NCBI GenBank assembly: GCA_037974965.1
Contig: JBBPFI010000001.1
Span: 1,550,001-1,614,000 of the forward strand
DNA: 64,000 nt
Reading direction: 5' to 3'
Source of the DNA: Dacryopinax spathularia
Lineage: Eukaryota; Basidiomycota; Dacrymycetes; Dacrymycetales; Dacrymycetaceae
Positions 11,101 to 23,090 of this stretch are shown one piece after another (the first letter of the stretch is position 1; each line of letters opens with the position of its first letter). A program made the translations under genes and the position numbers. The notes beneath the pieces are model-generated. The model did not search any database and had not been told where the DNA came from. It saw nothing but the letters and a program-made list of their open reading frames with translations.

Positions 11101-14100
11101 TCGATAACCGAACGTGTTATTGTTAGCCGTCGCAGTGCCTGCGTTAGGTGCTTGCGCAATCAATGGTAGATATGCCTTGTTGATTACGGTAAACATGTGC
11201 TGACGCCAGGCCACAAGGTCGCTCCAGATCTGTATGTCATCCCAGGGGTTCGGTAATCGCTCCCTCCATCCTTGCAGGATGACCTTGAGCTCGCTAGACT
11301 TTTTCTCCAGGTTGCTCGCCTGCGTGTTCTGGATGCTCGAGAATATTTGTTGACTTTCCTGGAGCTCGACGAGCTGTTGGAAGTGATGGAGGAGGGGTAT
11401 GTGCGCAGCAGAAACAATGAGTGGAAGAGCTACCCATTTTCTTAAGGCGAGCTGAACTGCCCTGTCTATCGATGCATTGAAGGCGGTAATGTCGCTTGTA
11501 CCGGCGGTGTAGGCCTTGAGCATGGACAGGAATGTCTCAAATACGGAATGACGAGGCGTCGGCGTATCGGAGACGGCTTCCAATGCCCGCTCGATGGGCT
11601 CGCGATCTGCAGTCCAATCCTGAGTACGCCAGGCGCATTCTAAGATCAGATCTGGATCCTGGATAGTCCGACTATATTCCCACAAAATGTCCCATTGGCC
11701 CAACTTCTGGGAGCCCAGCAACCAGTGATCCTCCCACAGACTATGCTCAGCCTCAGTCGACGGATGTGTGGTATTCTTCGCCTTGAGCTGGGCATTTTCA
11801 TAGATGGTAAGCGCCTCTTTCCAGAGTCCGTTTTGCTGGAATGACATTGCGACGTTGGTTTCCCAATGTAGCGCTCGGCGGCGCCACACCCCATAGAACA
11901 TATCCTCTTCTTGCAGCTCCGCATATAATTCGGCGAGTGAATCTAGGGTGTTCTCTTGGAAGCCATCGTCATCCTTGATCAGTCCAAGCGACATTTGCAG
12001 TTGCTCCATGGCGTCGTGCCAAGCGTTGAAACTCTTCCCGATATATTTGATCAGATGCGGAGGAAGGGCAATGGGTGGCGAACATCCAGCCAAGCCAGCG
12101 AGGAATGTTTTGGGCACGTTCGGTTCCTTCTCCACCTGTTTTCGGTGATACGGCTGACCGAGCTGTGTGACGATCAACTGGGGCATATCGCTTTGCGCAC
12201 GGCGCGACAAGCACAGCCAAAATGACTTGAACGCGCCCACCCAAATGACGTGTGTGGTGTTCGCATCTAGCCATGTCAATCTTCTCAGCAGAGAAACTAG
12301 CTTGGCGCTGCTCTTTCGCGCAAGGGTCGCGGCGAACTCGGATGTGGGCTGATCGACGTCCATGGCATTTTCGGAGGGCTGCTCGTATGCGATGTCGTCT
12401 GTCGCCCCCAGGACCAGGTCGAGTACTTGATGCATCCAATAGGAGTCGGCGACATGGTCCCAAGAAACAGAGGCGAACACATATTGCAAACGCAGCGCTA
12501 GAGATCTGGGCAGAGTGTTGTCCAGCAGATCCAGGAATTGATTGCGCAGCACCGGGTCCTTTAGCCGTGTGCCAGTAAAGAAGGCACCCTCGAGCCGAAC
12601 GGTCAAGTCCGTTCGATGCAGAGACTGATCGAGGAAGATATCGCGGATGATGCTGTAGTATTGCGTCCGAAGGACATCGTCTCCTTTGGTTTCCAGTGAG
12701 ACGACTTTGTGTAACATGACCGCAATGTCCTTCAGCGGTGGCGAGCCATCTGTGCGGTGGAAGATCCACTTGCGCACCATATCAAGGATAGCCTTGCACA
12801 TGGATTGGCTGTTCGACTTGTCGACGATCCCCGACAGGATGTTGAACATTAGCCTGCGTGGTTCACCCAACGGTCCAAGGCGGTCCTGGAATAATTCCAT
12901 TATAGTCCGCATGGAGCGCGCGTCTGCAGACATTGTGGCAGATGTCGAATCGTTAATTTGTACATGCGCGCGGGCCAGCTTGCCCATGACGTTGGCGAGT
13001 GGGCCAGCAAACGCATCCACCTTCTCTGGTCTATTTCTTGCCCAACTTCGCAGAAGGAAGAGGGCACCTTGCAGCCCATTCACGGAAGTGATGCCGGCAA
13101 CAATGGTCTCCTGCGCGAACGTGTACCAGTTGGTTTCGCCTTCTGTTTCCTCCTGATCCTCTGGTGGCTCGGGAATATAGTCGAACATTCGGTCGACTAC
13201 ACCCGTTAAGGACTCATGGAGTATGGTGTCATCGCTAAGAAGTGGCTTGCGAAGCAGTTCCAGAAGAGTTGATGCCTGCGATCGGAACCATTCCGCGGAC
13301 CGTCTCTCCACTACCGCTGCCAGCACGACGGCGTTATTGCGGAATGTTGTAGCTGTCTCCGAGCTGTAGTCCGTCTGAAGACAAGTAAGTAGACAGACCT
13401 GTAGCTTCGGGGTCAACTCACCTGGACCAAATTTCGCATGAAAAACGAGAGAACGACATGCACATCTTGCCACTCCGGCGACTTCAGCACGTCCGTCAGA
13501 AGATTGTACATCTTGCCGACCAAACCTCCCGCGCTGATCGCCTCTTGGGCAGTGCAGATGCACCGCACCAGGAAACTAACCACAGTTTCCTTAAGCTGCA
13601 CGTTCATCTTATACCCTCCACTACCGTCGCTCATTGATTGATGCTCCCATCGAACGACCAATTCAGCAGTTTCGACGGCGAGCGTTCGGGTCTCGGTGGT
13701 CGCGGTTCCAGCTATTCCGAGCTTGAAAAGCGAGTGCACCATGTGACTCACAAAAAGCTCCCTACTGTCAAAAAAGAGATCGGCATGGCGGAGAATGAGC
13801 TGATAAACACTGGTCAACTGGGACATGCTGCTGGCTTCCTCGGCAAGAACCCTTCGCGTGTTCTTGGCCCACCAGTTAGCGTTTGCCCCTCCTTCTGTTG
13901 CCGGTTTTCTCTTGGGTAAGGCTGGCGCAAGGATGTCGAGCGCTCTTTTCGTCAGAGCTCTACCTTCGGTGGTGTGTGTACGAACAAGACCTGCCCACAC
14001 GCGCTGCACGATCTTCGCTGGGGAGTCGAAAAGCTCGAGGAATTGTGCAAGCAGGACATAGGCTGTCTGCTTGAGGATGATGTCATCACTGGAGATATGG

Positions 14101-17100
14101 TTCCATCCACACTTGATGATGTCTTTCCGCGCCTCAGTCATCAGGTTGGGAGCGATCCGCATGAGGCTTGTGGAGAACTGTAAGACTTCGATGACGTAGG
14201 GCGTTTCAGACTCCTGGAACGAAGCAGTATCCATCGTGGAAAGCTTGTGCCACAATGTCGCATGTGCTTGTGCGATGAAGTGGGCATCCACAAACGAGTC
14301 CGAATTCTCCTCGTTCAGAGAAAGATATAGCATAGGGTTAATAACCACGCGGAGGAAGCTGGTCTTGTGATCAAGGGTTATTGTTTGATCGTCGAGGACG
14401 GCAAGGGTATGGGTGAGCATCCGGCCCTTGAATTCGGGCGTATTATGGCGTCGAAGAAGGTGGTATATGAATCGAGAACAGTTGGAAACGTCGACCGCTA
14501 CCTTCCTTGTGAACACCAGGGTGAGGTCAACAAGGACGTCTGGCGATGGTTCATGGCGCAGATGATCCATCAAAATGTCCATAGTGATGGATGTCTGATG
14601 GGCCCGCGTGATTGGCCAGACAGCTGTTGCATCGTAGTCCTCGAATGCACTGTCGCGCCACCACTTGATTATCACCTGGAAGACTTGCGGCCGTTCATGC
14701 AGCCAAGCGGGATTTGTCCGAATCATATCGCGACACAAGAGAAGTCCAGGAATCAGCAAACCGGTACGGTCGGCAGCGAAGCACAAGTTGACAACTTGTT
14801 GAAGCCTTCTGTTGAGAGTGTTCGTCAAGGACGGAGCGAATCCTGAGGTCAGACAAGCGCGGACCGTCCTGACGTAAGATGGATTCTCGATGTTCTGTAC
14901 CAGTTGCTCGAACGCTTCTTCAGGAAAGCGCTCAAGATACTTTGCCAAGGGCTCAGTAAATGGCGTCGGGCCAGAGGCTCGTAGAGTTGTTTCTGTCTGC
15001 ACTACCAGGGGTAGAACGTGCTCCAGGAAGACATTCGCTGTTTGGGGAAGAAGGTGGAATACGTTCACCAGTCGCACGAGCTTCTTGATCTCCTCGTTGT
15101 CGGAAAGAGGATACTGGGCTGCTTCTTGCAGTACTTGCGCATCAGCGATGACTTTGAAGTGGTCGATCAGCTTGACACCTATTTCCACCTTGAAGTAGTT
15201 GGTCAGCAACTCCAGTAACCGAGCAAGACCTTCCAAGTTGGGCACGGTCAATCTTCTGGCGTCAGCGAGATTCATCAAGATGGGTTTGAGTCCAGCTTGA
15301 AGTGTGTCCTTTGGTAGCTTATTCTGATGCTGCAGGACCAGCTTCAACCCATCGTAAGCCGCAGCCTTAATGTCGTGCGAGGCGGAGTACAGAGACTTGA
15401 AATAAAGACCTGTTACCCTTGACCCGCTCGTCAGCGATGGGAACCGACGTGAGTGTTAGTAGAACTAACCTCTGCCTCGTCTGTGTTTGCTTCGCCATGA
15501 AATCGGTTACGCTCATGGACGCAGTCAACAGGCGAATACATGCAACTCGGAGCTGCGACACGAGTCCGATATTCTTCTTTTGAGGTGTCTTACCGACCAG
15601 AGTGTTGTCCTCGGCATCGGCAAGGGCCAGCGCTTCTCCGAGCAGCCGCCAAAGTGAGTCATCGACCTCCACCAGAGGGGGAGTCAACTGCAAGCAGTAA
15701 GTCATGGCCTCTATGTGTCCGATTTGTATCGGGAAAGGCAGCGCCCGCAGCGGCTTCTGGTATATTGACAGCAAGAGCCGGTCTCGGTGCTGGCCGATCA
15801 ATTGGCTGACAGGCTGATCCTCCAATTCCGCGTAAAGATTGAGGACTGATTGTGCAGCTTGCCGGACCCCGGGAATCGAGCTGGACAGTTCACGGAGCAT
15901 GACCACGCCCGTCATAAACTTGGTTTTCGCGTCCGGTTCTTTTACATGCCCCGTGCGGACGACAAACAAGATGGTGTCGACAATCTGCTTCACATATTGA
16001 GGAGCACCATACGGCGTCTCCTTCAATACAGCCAGCAAGGCCTGGACCATATCGATTTGTCGATCTTGCACGTATTCCGTGAAATCTTCTCGTGAAGTGA
16101 GGAGAGTGATACCGGTGAAGCCTGCAAGCTTGTAAAACCATTTCGCATGATAGCAGAGGCCAATGAACCGCGTCGCAAACTGGGCGACGAACGCCATAGC
16201 TTCACCCTTGTGATATGGTCCATCTGGAACCTCGTCCATTCTCCAATGTCCCAAGTCATCCAGCAGTTGTCGCACCAACTGGAGCACTCGTTCCCTTTCG
16301 GGCGAGGGAGCGCAAGCGAAGCTTTGAGCGACCGCGTCGAAGAAGCACGTAATGGCGTTTCCCCAGAAACGACGTGATGAACTGGGCGAAGGCGTCCTCT
16401 TCCGCGATTCGTCCTCAAAAAAGTACTTCAACATATCGCGTATGTACGGAACAGCGGAGGCATGAAGGTCTTCCATTCGAAGAGCCAGAAACAGACCCTT
16501 AAGGGCTTGCTCGAACCGCAAGATCTGCTCAGTCGACGTAACTCCCTAGTTCCGCGGGTCAGCAAACATTCACGCTCGATTACTCAAACAAACCTTCTGC
16601 ATCATTGACCCAACCGACTCTTTCAAGAAGTCGAAGGCTTGCGTACGATACAGCTCAATATTGTTCTCAACCGACCTAGAAGCGAGTTCGATGGCCGGCC
16701 CGATGTCCAGCTGTCGGTGTGTGCCATCAAATGCAACAGTGATGAATGCATCTTCGCCCACGCTGCGATGGTCCAGCGGCAGCCTGAGCTCTTGCAGCCG
16801 GCGATTACGTCCACCAAGCTTGCCGAGTATTCTGGCACATACGTGTGACAGCTTCACGTCGTACGGATAGGGCTTGAGATGCTTGTGTAGACCCGTCAGT
16901 AGCTCGCAATAAGCCGGCCTGATGATAGGTTCCAAGAACTCGGCAGTGAGATTGTCAACACATAGTTCCAGAGTCCTCAACGCTTGTGAGACGATTTCGG
17001 GACCAGCGTTGAGGCCGGCGATGAGTGGCTTGATCAAGAGACCGAGATGGGGTAGGAGATGCGTCAGCCGTACAGGGACCGTTAGAGCCAGCTCCACCAG

Positions 17101-19468
17101 GAGATCATAGTGGGTCGGATCGACGAAATCTATGAACTGATTGAAGGCTTCCAACATCTCCTGAAGAATCGGAAGGACCTCGGTGTACAAGACTTCGAAG
17201 CGACCACCTCCAATAGCGCGGAACAGGTTTCGGAGGTTGAGGAAGTAGTTGAGCGGTTCGGAAGCTTTCGCTGCCAATGGGAATGAATCGAGAATAAGCT
17301 TAGCCAAATGGCGCTGCATGACCCGTTCATTCTGCTGTGAGAACTGCGCGGTTGCTTGATAACACGCTTTGAACAGCTTCAGCGTGACCTGTGCTGAAGC
17401 TCGATCCTGATCACCGAGGGTAGGATAGCGATCCACGAGATAACGTAAGAGAATTGAAACCATCTGCTGAGTCAGCCGATCGGTGTTGGTCAGCTTGTAT
17501 AGCAAAGCCAATAACTGAGAGTCCTGCTTCGTCTGCTCGAAAAAGAAGTCCATGTGGGTCATCCAAACCTCTTGCACGACATGTGGCTCCATCTCGAAGA
17601 ACGTGATGGCGAGCCATTCGAGCAGTTCCTTCTCTTCTCGAGACTCTGCTCTCTCACTGTTGAAGAATCCCATACATCGCACAAATCCCTCGAAGAGAGG
17701 GCCCATCATGCTCGCATCCATGACGGGCGCGTCCAACGATCGCATGCCTTGGAGCACCGTTCGCAGGCCATGCATAAGTAGCCGAACAAGATAGCGTGTA
17801 TCCTTCTTGGCGTCAGAGAGCGGTACTTGCACGAAACCGGCGCCCGCGAATGGCTTGATGCGCTCGACAGCGATAGGCGATAGCGAGTCCTTCCCATCAG
17901 GATCAGCTTCGATCGAAGCGATGTCCGTACGGAGCAGCTCCAGGTGCTTCAACTTCTGGACAATGCTCTCAACCAGCCGGACAAGAAGACGCCCGGCTCG
18001 CTGCCTATCCGGGCACTTGACAAGTGGTTCGACGAGGTTGAGCAGGAGCTTTGCGCATACAGTGATGACATCGGGACCGAGCGCCGGATTGAGCCATATG
18101 ACCGTGTAGGCTATAAGGACTTTCTCGATTTGCTCGATCTTGAGCTCCGCACGAACATGATGAACTAGGTCCGCGAGCATGCTGTAACCGAGAGGTCGTA
18201 AATGCTGCATAGCCGTTGCACCGGAGCCGATTACTATCCGTTCATCCAAGAAGGCATCGATCTGACTCTTGAAGTTGACTCGGAACTCGGTGTTGAAGAT
18301 ATGACGGATGGCGATGAGAAGTTCACGTCGCACGGCTGCGCTCTCCCTTGGAATGTCCTGCAGCAACCGCACGCAAATCTCCGGAATCTGCGTCTCGTAC
18401 TTCCTCAGATCCTCGACTTGTGCGCGAATGACATAGGCTAAGAATGAGGTGCTCTTGATTTGGGCGTTCACGAAGTCGAGATAGACGGGTCGGAGCTTGG
18501 CAGGGATGTTTTCGGACATTCCGAGTTGGCGCTCGCCGCGCATAGCAGCCGCTTCGTGGGCGGCTTGTTGCGGAGCAGCTTGACATGCCATGAACTAGAG
18601 CTCTCATCAGCAAAATGAAGACGGACGTAAGCAGTATGGCGCACATTGATCACGTCTGGAAGATACTCTCGCGCTACCTCGTTCATGCCATTCTTGAAGA
18701 AGGTCTGCAGGGCGATCACAACCGCTATTGGGCATTCAACCAACACCTTGAAGCTGTATATGCTATGCGGTATCGTCTTCTCGTCGTCCCGTGGGAAATG
18801 TGGACACTGCAGATACATGATTAGCACAATTCATCGAATCGCATATAGTCAACTTTACTGGTTGATTGGGATCACCAAAGATCTCATGCACGATGACAGC
18901 TCCGTTCTTGTACATCTCGTGCACGACGTTCAGGAACTCGCGCATGTTCGCCTCGATAGTCTGCTTGTACATCCTCGTGATATCGATGACCAGCTTGATG
19001 CAAGCAGTTCCAATCTCCTCGTTGTCCACTCGTAAAAGCTTGATGGAAAGTTGCATGACATCGTTGGCATATTGCATGAACGTGTCGTTATGTGGAAGTC
19101 GGTGAACAAGGTCAAGGGCGGCATAGCGCAGTTTCTGATACGCATGTAAGTCAGCATCGAGACGCGTATCGGTCCAGACTGCCATACCTGTTCGGGAGAG
19201 TCTCGCACGAATGTTGCCTGTTCCGGCGCCAACAGCTTCTGCAGCGCCGGCCAGACGACCTGCAGGAGTGCGCCATACTCCGCATCCTTTGCGCCATCCG
19301 CCAGTTCTTTCAGCTCGGCCAGACATTGGATCTTCTGCTTCAAGTCTTCCGGGAGTCATGAGCGACTGTAAAGCGAGCGTGAGGCCAATACTCACCGACT
19401 TTCGCGTCTCCTAACTTCGCCGCGATGGTCTTGAAGTCATGGGGTTGTGAGCCATTCGTGCTGGCCAT
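8121..19468 (-). CDS. TRA1: Tra1/TRRAP, PI3K-like pseudokinase scaffold of SAGA and NuA4
   Basis: The gene encodes a giant protein of roughly 3,600-3,700 aa in about a dozen or more exons with short introns. It starts MASTNGSQPHDF at 19468 and ends with a FATC tail, ELSMPWF, before the stop at 8121. Long HEAT-repeat exons fill about 18591-16594, 16547-15470 and 15400-13420; the FAT region lies about 13380-10370. The C-terminal PI3K-like domain (about 9800-8830) includes VPGQYLKFENTNIYFVKIQR and later GHRREERLTQLFRI. Tra1 carries no kinase activity; it binds activators and recruits the SAGA and NuA4 acetyltransferases in the nucleus. Family length in yeast is about 3,744 aa, so this copy looks complete. 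The exact exon count was not settled. Confidence 0.95.
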
Positions 19469-19868
19469 TGCGGGGCGCAATCGGATGCCCCGACAATTTT
19501 AGCAGCTCCAGCACCTTCGTAGGTATAGTACAGTCGAGCTTCAGAAATGGTATATAGCCCGATGGTAGTGGGAAATAAGGAGTATTGGCTCCTCGAGCCT
19601 GAACTCGCCCAGCCGTCCAAGCACTCAGGGTAGCGATTTCCTAATTAGGAGAAAGAATGCGAGATTACGCTTTGGGTCCGGGTTGCTCCCGAGCGTGAAA
19701 TTCTGTTTCCATCCCCGCAAGATCTCGCACGCGTCGAGAAGCGCCCGGGTCAACCCCTGATCCCTGACACATAGGGCGCTGCTCCTTCGTCTACGGCAAC
19801 CATGTCCGCAACGACTCCGCCTGTTGGCTTCGGTCATGCAACCCGAGTTGCCACAGCGTCTGATACAC
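19469..19868. promoter_or_regulatory. TRA1 upstream region
   Basis: About 400 bp between the TRA1 start and the left end of the Harbinger element; no gene is seen. Before the insertion, TRA1 and the seven-helix protein gene probably shared a head-to-head intergenic region of about 700 bp, now split by the transposon. Confidence 0.45.
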
Positions 19869-19871
19869 TTA
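19869..19871. repeat. Target-site duplication TTA, left copy
   Basis: TTA directly before the left terminal repeat of the Harbinger element; the identical TTA follows the right end at 22787-22789. Three-base TWA/TTA duplications are diagnostic of PIF/Harbinger insertion. Confidence 0.85.
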
Positions 19872-20034
19872 GAGCGCGTTCGGATGCGACGACCAGATCG
19901 AGGTGGATGACCACAAAGCACGATCTCAAGGGTTTGGAAAAGTTGTGCGGTCATCCACGAAAGGAGGTTGCATTCAGGGCCCTGGTGACGCGTTCGGCTG
20001 CCGCATCTTTCTGCTTGACCACCATCTTCTCTGT

Positions 20035-21358
20035 ATGGCTCGCTTCTCTACATTGTCTGTGGATCAACAACCCTCTGTTCTCAGGCGTCATCGGCTTCTG
20101 CTCTCTGCTGCTCAACTTGTCCTGTCTGCTGGTGCTGGTGCTGCGGCTACCTACTATCGGAATACCTATCTGAACAAGCAGAAACAGCACACCTCGGTCC
20201 TTTCTGGTCGGCAATGGGTTGAAGAGCTTTTGCAGGGCAATCCAGCACGGATCTACAATGCTCTGGGCATGCACAAGCATGTCTTCCGACGTCTTTGTCT
20301 TATGCTGAGAGAGCGGGCTGGTCTTGGCCGGACGAAGTATGTTGAGCTTGTTGAGCAAGTCGCTATCTTCCTTCGGATCGTCCGGGCTGGTGATTCCAAC
20401 CGGTCTGTGTGTGAGCGGTTCCAAAGGAGTGGTGATACTATATCACGGTGTGTATGTCTCTTCTGCATATTCCCTCTGGCTGATCATGCTGCAGGATGTT
20501 CTATCGTGTCCTGAATGCTCTGCTTTCACCTGCAGTCTACAATGTCTACGTCCGGCTTCCACCAGCCTCGACTCCACTCGAAGTCCGCCTCCAGCCCAAG
20601 TGGTATCCATTCTTCAAGGACTGTATTGGTGCAATCGATGGGTCACATATCGATGTTACTCCACCAATTGCTGAGCAGGCTCGCTATCGAAACCGAAAGG
20701 GTGGCGTGACGCAGAATGTCCTTGCGGCCTGCACCTTCGACATGCGGTTCTGCTATGTGATGAGCGGTTGGGAAGGTAGTGCAGCAGATGGTAGACTGTG
20801 GGCGGATGCACGTATGCATGACTTCCGTGTCCCGCAAGGCAAGTATTATCTGGCAGATGCAGGCTTCACAACCTGTGATGCCCTGTTAATGCCATATCGT
20901 GGGGTGCGCTATCATCTCAGAGAATGGACTGTTGTAAAGCAAAGGTATGTCATTGGTGCACTGCTGAGCTATGCTAATCGGTAGACAGACCCCAAAATCC
21001 CGAAGAACTTTTTAACCTCCGTCATTCGCAAGCACGAAATGTGATCGAGCGGATTTTTGGTGTCTTCAAGAAGCGGTTCGCAATTCTGCGCCATGGCTGC
21101 GAGTATCCTATCGAAACCCAAGCACGTGTGGTGAATGCCTGTGCTGTCATTCACAATTTCATCCGTACCTATGACCCGGACGATTTGGCCGAAGATCTTG
21201 AGGGACAGGGAGAGGAGCCACAGGCATACAGTTCAAGCCTTGCTGAGTCAGAGCACGCTTCAGCTGCAGAAAAAGCACGAGCATCAGCACAACGGGATGC
21301 AATTGCAGCAGAGATGTGGGCAAGCTATCAGGCAGAGTTAGACCGACGTGGAAGGTAG
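20035..21358 (+). CDS. Harbinger transposase (DDE superfamily, HARBI1-like)
   Basis: Three exons (20035-20447, 20495-20944, 20989-21358) give an open frame of 410 aa. Intron phases agree and both introns are GT-AG. The N-terminal half has a helix-turn-helix-like stretch (HKHVFRRLCLMLRERAGLG, then ISRMFYRVLNALL). The catalytic core shows the first Asp in GAIDGSHIDV, the second in YLADAGF and the Glu in RNVIERIFGVFKKRF, the DDE triad of the DDE_4/HARBI1 family. It cuts and pastes the element by binding its ends, probably with the Myb-like partner encoded next door. The ATG at 20035 was chosen as the first good ATG; the frame is open upstream with no ATG near the element end, so a short extra 5' exon is possible. 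Confidence 0.92.
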
Positions 21359-21362
21359 ACTG

Positions 21363-22527
21363 CTACGGATGTAACTGATAATCTACACTATCCAGACCCA
21401 TCCCAAACAAATTCTGTGAAAGACCGGTAGAGTGTAGAGCTCCTGGAGTCAGCTGGGACCGCAGCCACTCAGTCCGGATCCCCGGGTCAGTACTCCCCAT
21501 ATACACATCCACCGCTGAGATATCCTGCCGAAAGAGTGTCATTCCGGCAATGACCTCTTGCCTTGTCAATCCCTCTTCAGCTTGCAACCGTTGGACCGCC
21601 TCTCTCCGACGCTCTGGGGAACTCTGAATACGGGAGGAACCCTCAGAGGATGCAGTGTGGGCAAGCGCATCAACAACCATCTGCATGGTGTTCTCCATTG
21701 CAGTGCTGATTGCAAAAAGCCCTGCTGTACCGGACTTGCGGAGGCGGACCCGTTTGTCATCAGGAGCTGAAATAGGTGATGAGGCTCGCTTCCGCTTGGG
21801 TGCTGGAGTGGCTGCTGGGGCCTCATCCTGTCCGATGTGTTTTAATGACTGAGAGGCATAGGAAGAGGCTGGTGCATACCTCAGACTCGCTCCGGTGATC
21901 TGGAGTTGCACCAAAGTCCGGCCAACTCGGGCTCTGTCTGCCACGCTCCTCATCATGCCCAGTCACCTCATTCTCTGCTCCGCTCTCTCCCTCTTGAGTA
22001 CTGGGCCGGAAGACATGTTCACCGGTGGCTATCGTATCCTTGGTGAGAAGGGCCATGGAGTCATAGAGTGGGAATGGTTTCTTCCTCCATGGTTTGATCT
22101 GCGGATGCGACTTGATGGCCTTCTCCCAGGTATCTGGCTCGGCAGTAACCCGTTGATTGGCTTCATCCCAGCCAAAGCCAGAGAACTTGAGAGGGTCACG
22201 CAGGTCTCGTACAATCCGATACTGGCCTTTGAGCTGAGGTATATCAGTGTGATGCTCCGAGGCATGAGCAAATTTGCGTACCCTCTGCCAGCGAGCCTTG
22301 CAATGCTCCACCGTCTTAGGCACAGTGGGCTTCAGGACAGACAGCACCTCCACAACTCGCAGCCAGACAGGTGTCTTCCATCCACTCTGGGCCTGATTCC
22401 CCCCTTCCATCTCAAGCACCAATTGCCGGACCATCTCAGCCTCGTCCTCAGCAGTCCATTCGGCCTTGTCCTCCCTCACACCCTCTTCCTCCGGTGCTTT
22501 CAGTGCTTTCTTTCGCTTGACAGCCAT
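21363..22527 (-). CDS. Harbinger-associated Myb/SANT-like DNA-binding protein
   Basis: This is the second gene of the Harbinger element, 377 aa after removing a 31-bp GT-AG intron at 21849-21879. The N-terminus has a lysine-rich start and a trihelix Myb/SANT-like domain: AEWTAEDEAEMVRQLVLEM, later VEHCKARWQRVRKFA. The second half carries a basic stretch (APKRKRASSP, KRVRLRK) that could be a nuclear localisation signal, and a C-terminal helical segment. In characterised PIF/Harbinger elements such a protein helps import the transposase and bind the ends. Without splicing the frame ends shortly after the intron start, so the very short intron is probably real. Its stop lies next to the transposase stop. 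Confidence 0.85.
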
Positions 22528-22789
22528 TGCTCTTCAGTGTTGGGAGGTGATAGACTATTGAGGGAGGGAGCAGAGTGCAGTACAGGGTATGTGAAGTCAG
22601 AGGAGATCGTCGAGAAAGTGGTTGACCGCAGTTTCTCAAAAGGGACCATGATCTGACGTGGTCATGGCCTTGATCCTGCGCGGTCAAGGGTCGCCGAACG
22701 GTCCCTGGACCTCTTGAGATTGCACGACCTCGACCTCGACCTTGATCTCGCAGATCACGCATGATCTCGCGCATCCGAACGGCCTCTTA

Positions 22790-23090
22790 CGCTCTGTTCG
22801 CGATCGTGCTGGTCATTCTCACGGCCATTACAAGGCCGAGACTCGAACAGATGGCTGTGCTGGCACATTTAAGGGGGACACTCTCTGCACCGCTCGCTTG
22901 AGTCTTGAGACGAGGCTTCGCGAACTGATATCTTCGGCGCGCATGACTTAGTGGGCAAAGGTTCCCACCTTCTCTCTTCCTCCCTCCCCTATCCAGCTGT
23001 CATCCACGGGGCGCGGGCGCCCTGGCTCTCATTCCAGCAGCGCAGGCCGCTGCTCATGCTTCACACCTTAACGGCTCTCGTTTACTCTCT
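22790..23090 (+). promoter_or_regulatory. Upstream region of the seven-helix protein gene
   Basis: About 300 bp from the right transposon end to the next ATG, with no gene seen. The transposon therefore sits within the probable promoter region of the membrane-protein gene. Confidence 0.4.

Larger units (their letters stand above)
19872..22786. mobile_element. PIF/Harbinger DNA transposon, apparently complete
   Basis: The element is 2,915 bp long. Its terminal inverted repeats are GAGCGCGTTCGGATGCG on the left (19872-19888) and, reverse-complemented, GAGGCCGTTCGGATGCG on the right (22770-22786): 15 of 17 bases match. It is flanked by a 3-bp TTA target duplication (19869-19871 and 22787-22789), as expected for PIF/Harbinger. 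Inside are two convergent genes typical of the superfamily: a DDE transposase on the plus strand and a Myb/SANT-like DNA-binding protein on the minus strand, with stops only 4 bp apart. Both reading frames are open after splicing. The right subterminal region repeats GATCTCGC-type motifs that could be transposase-binding sites. Confidence 0.93.
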
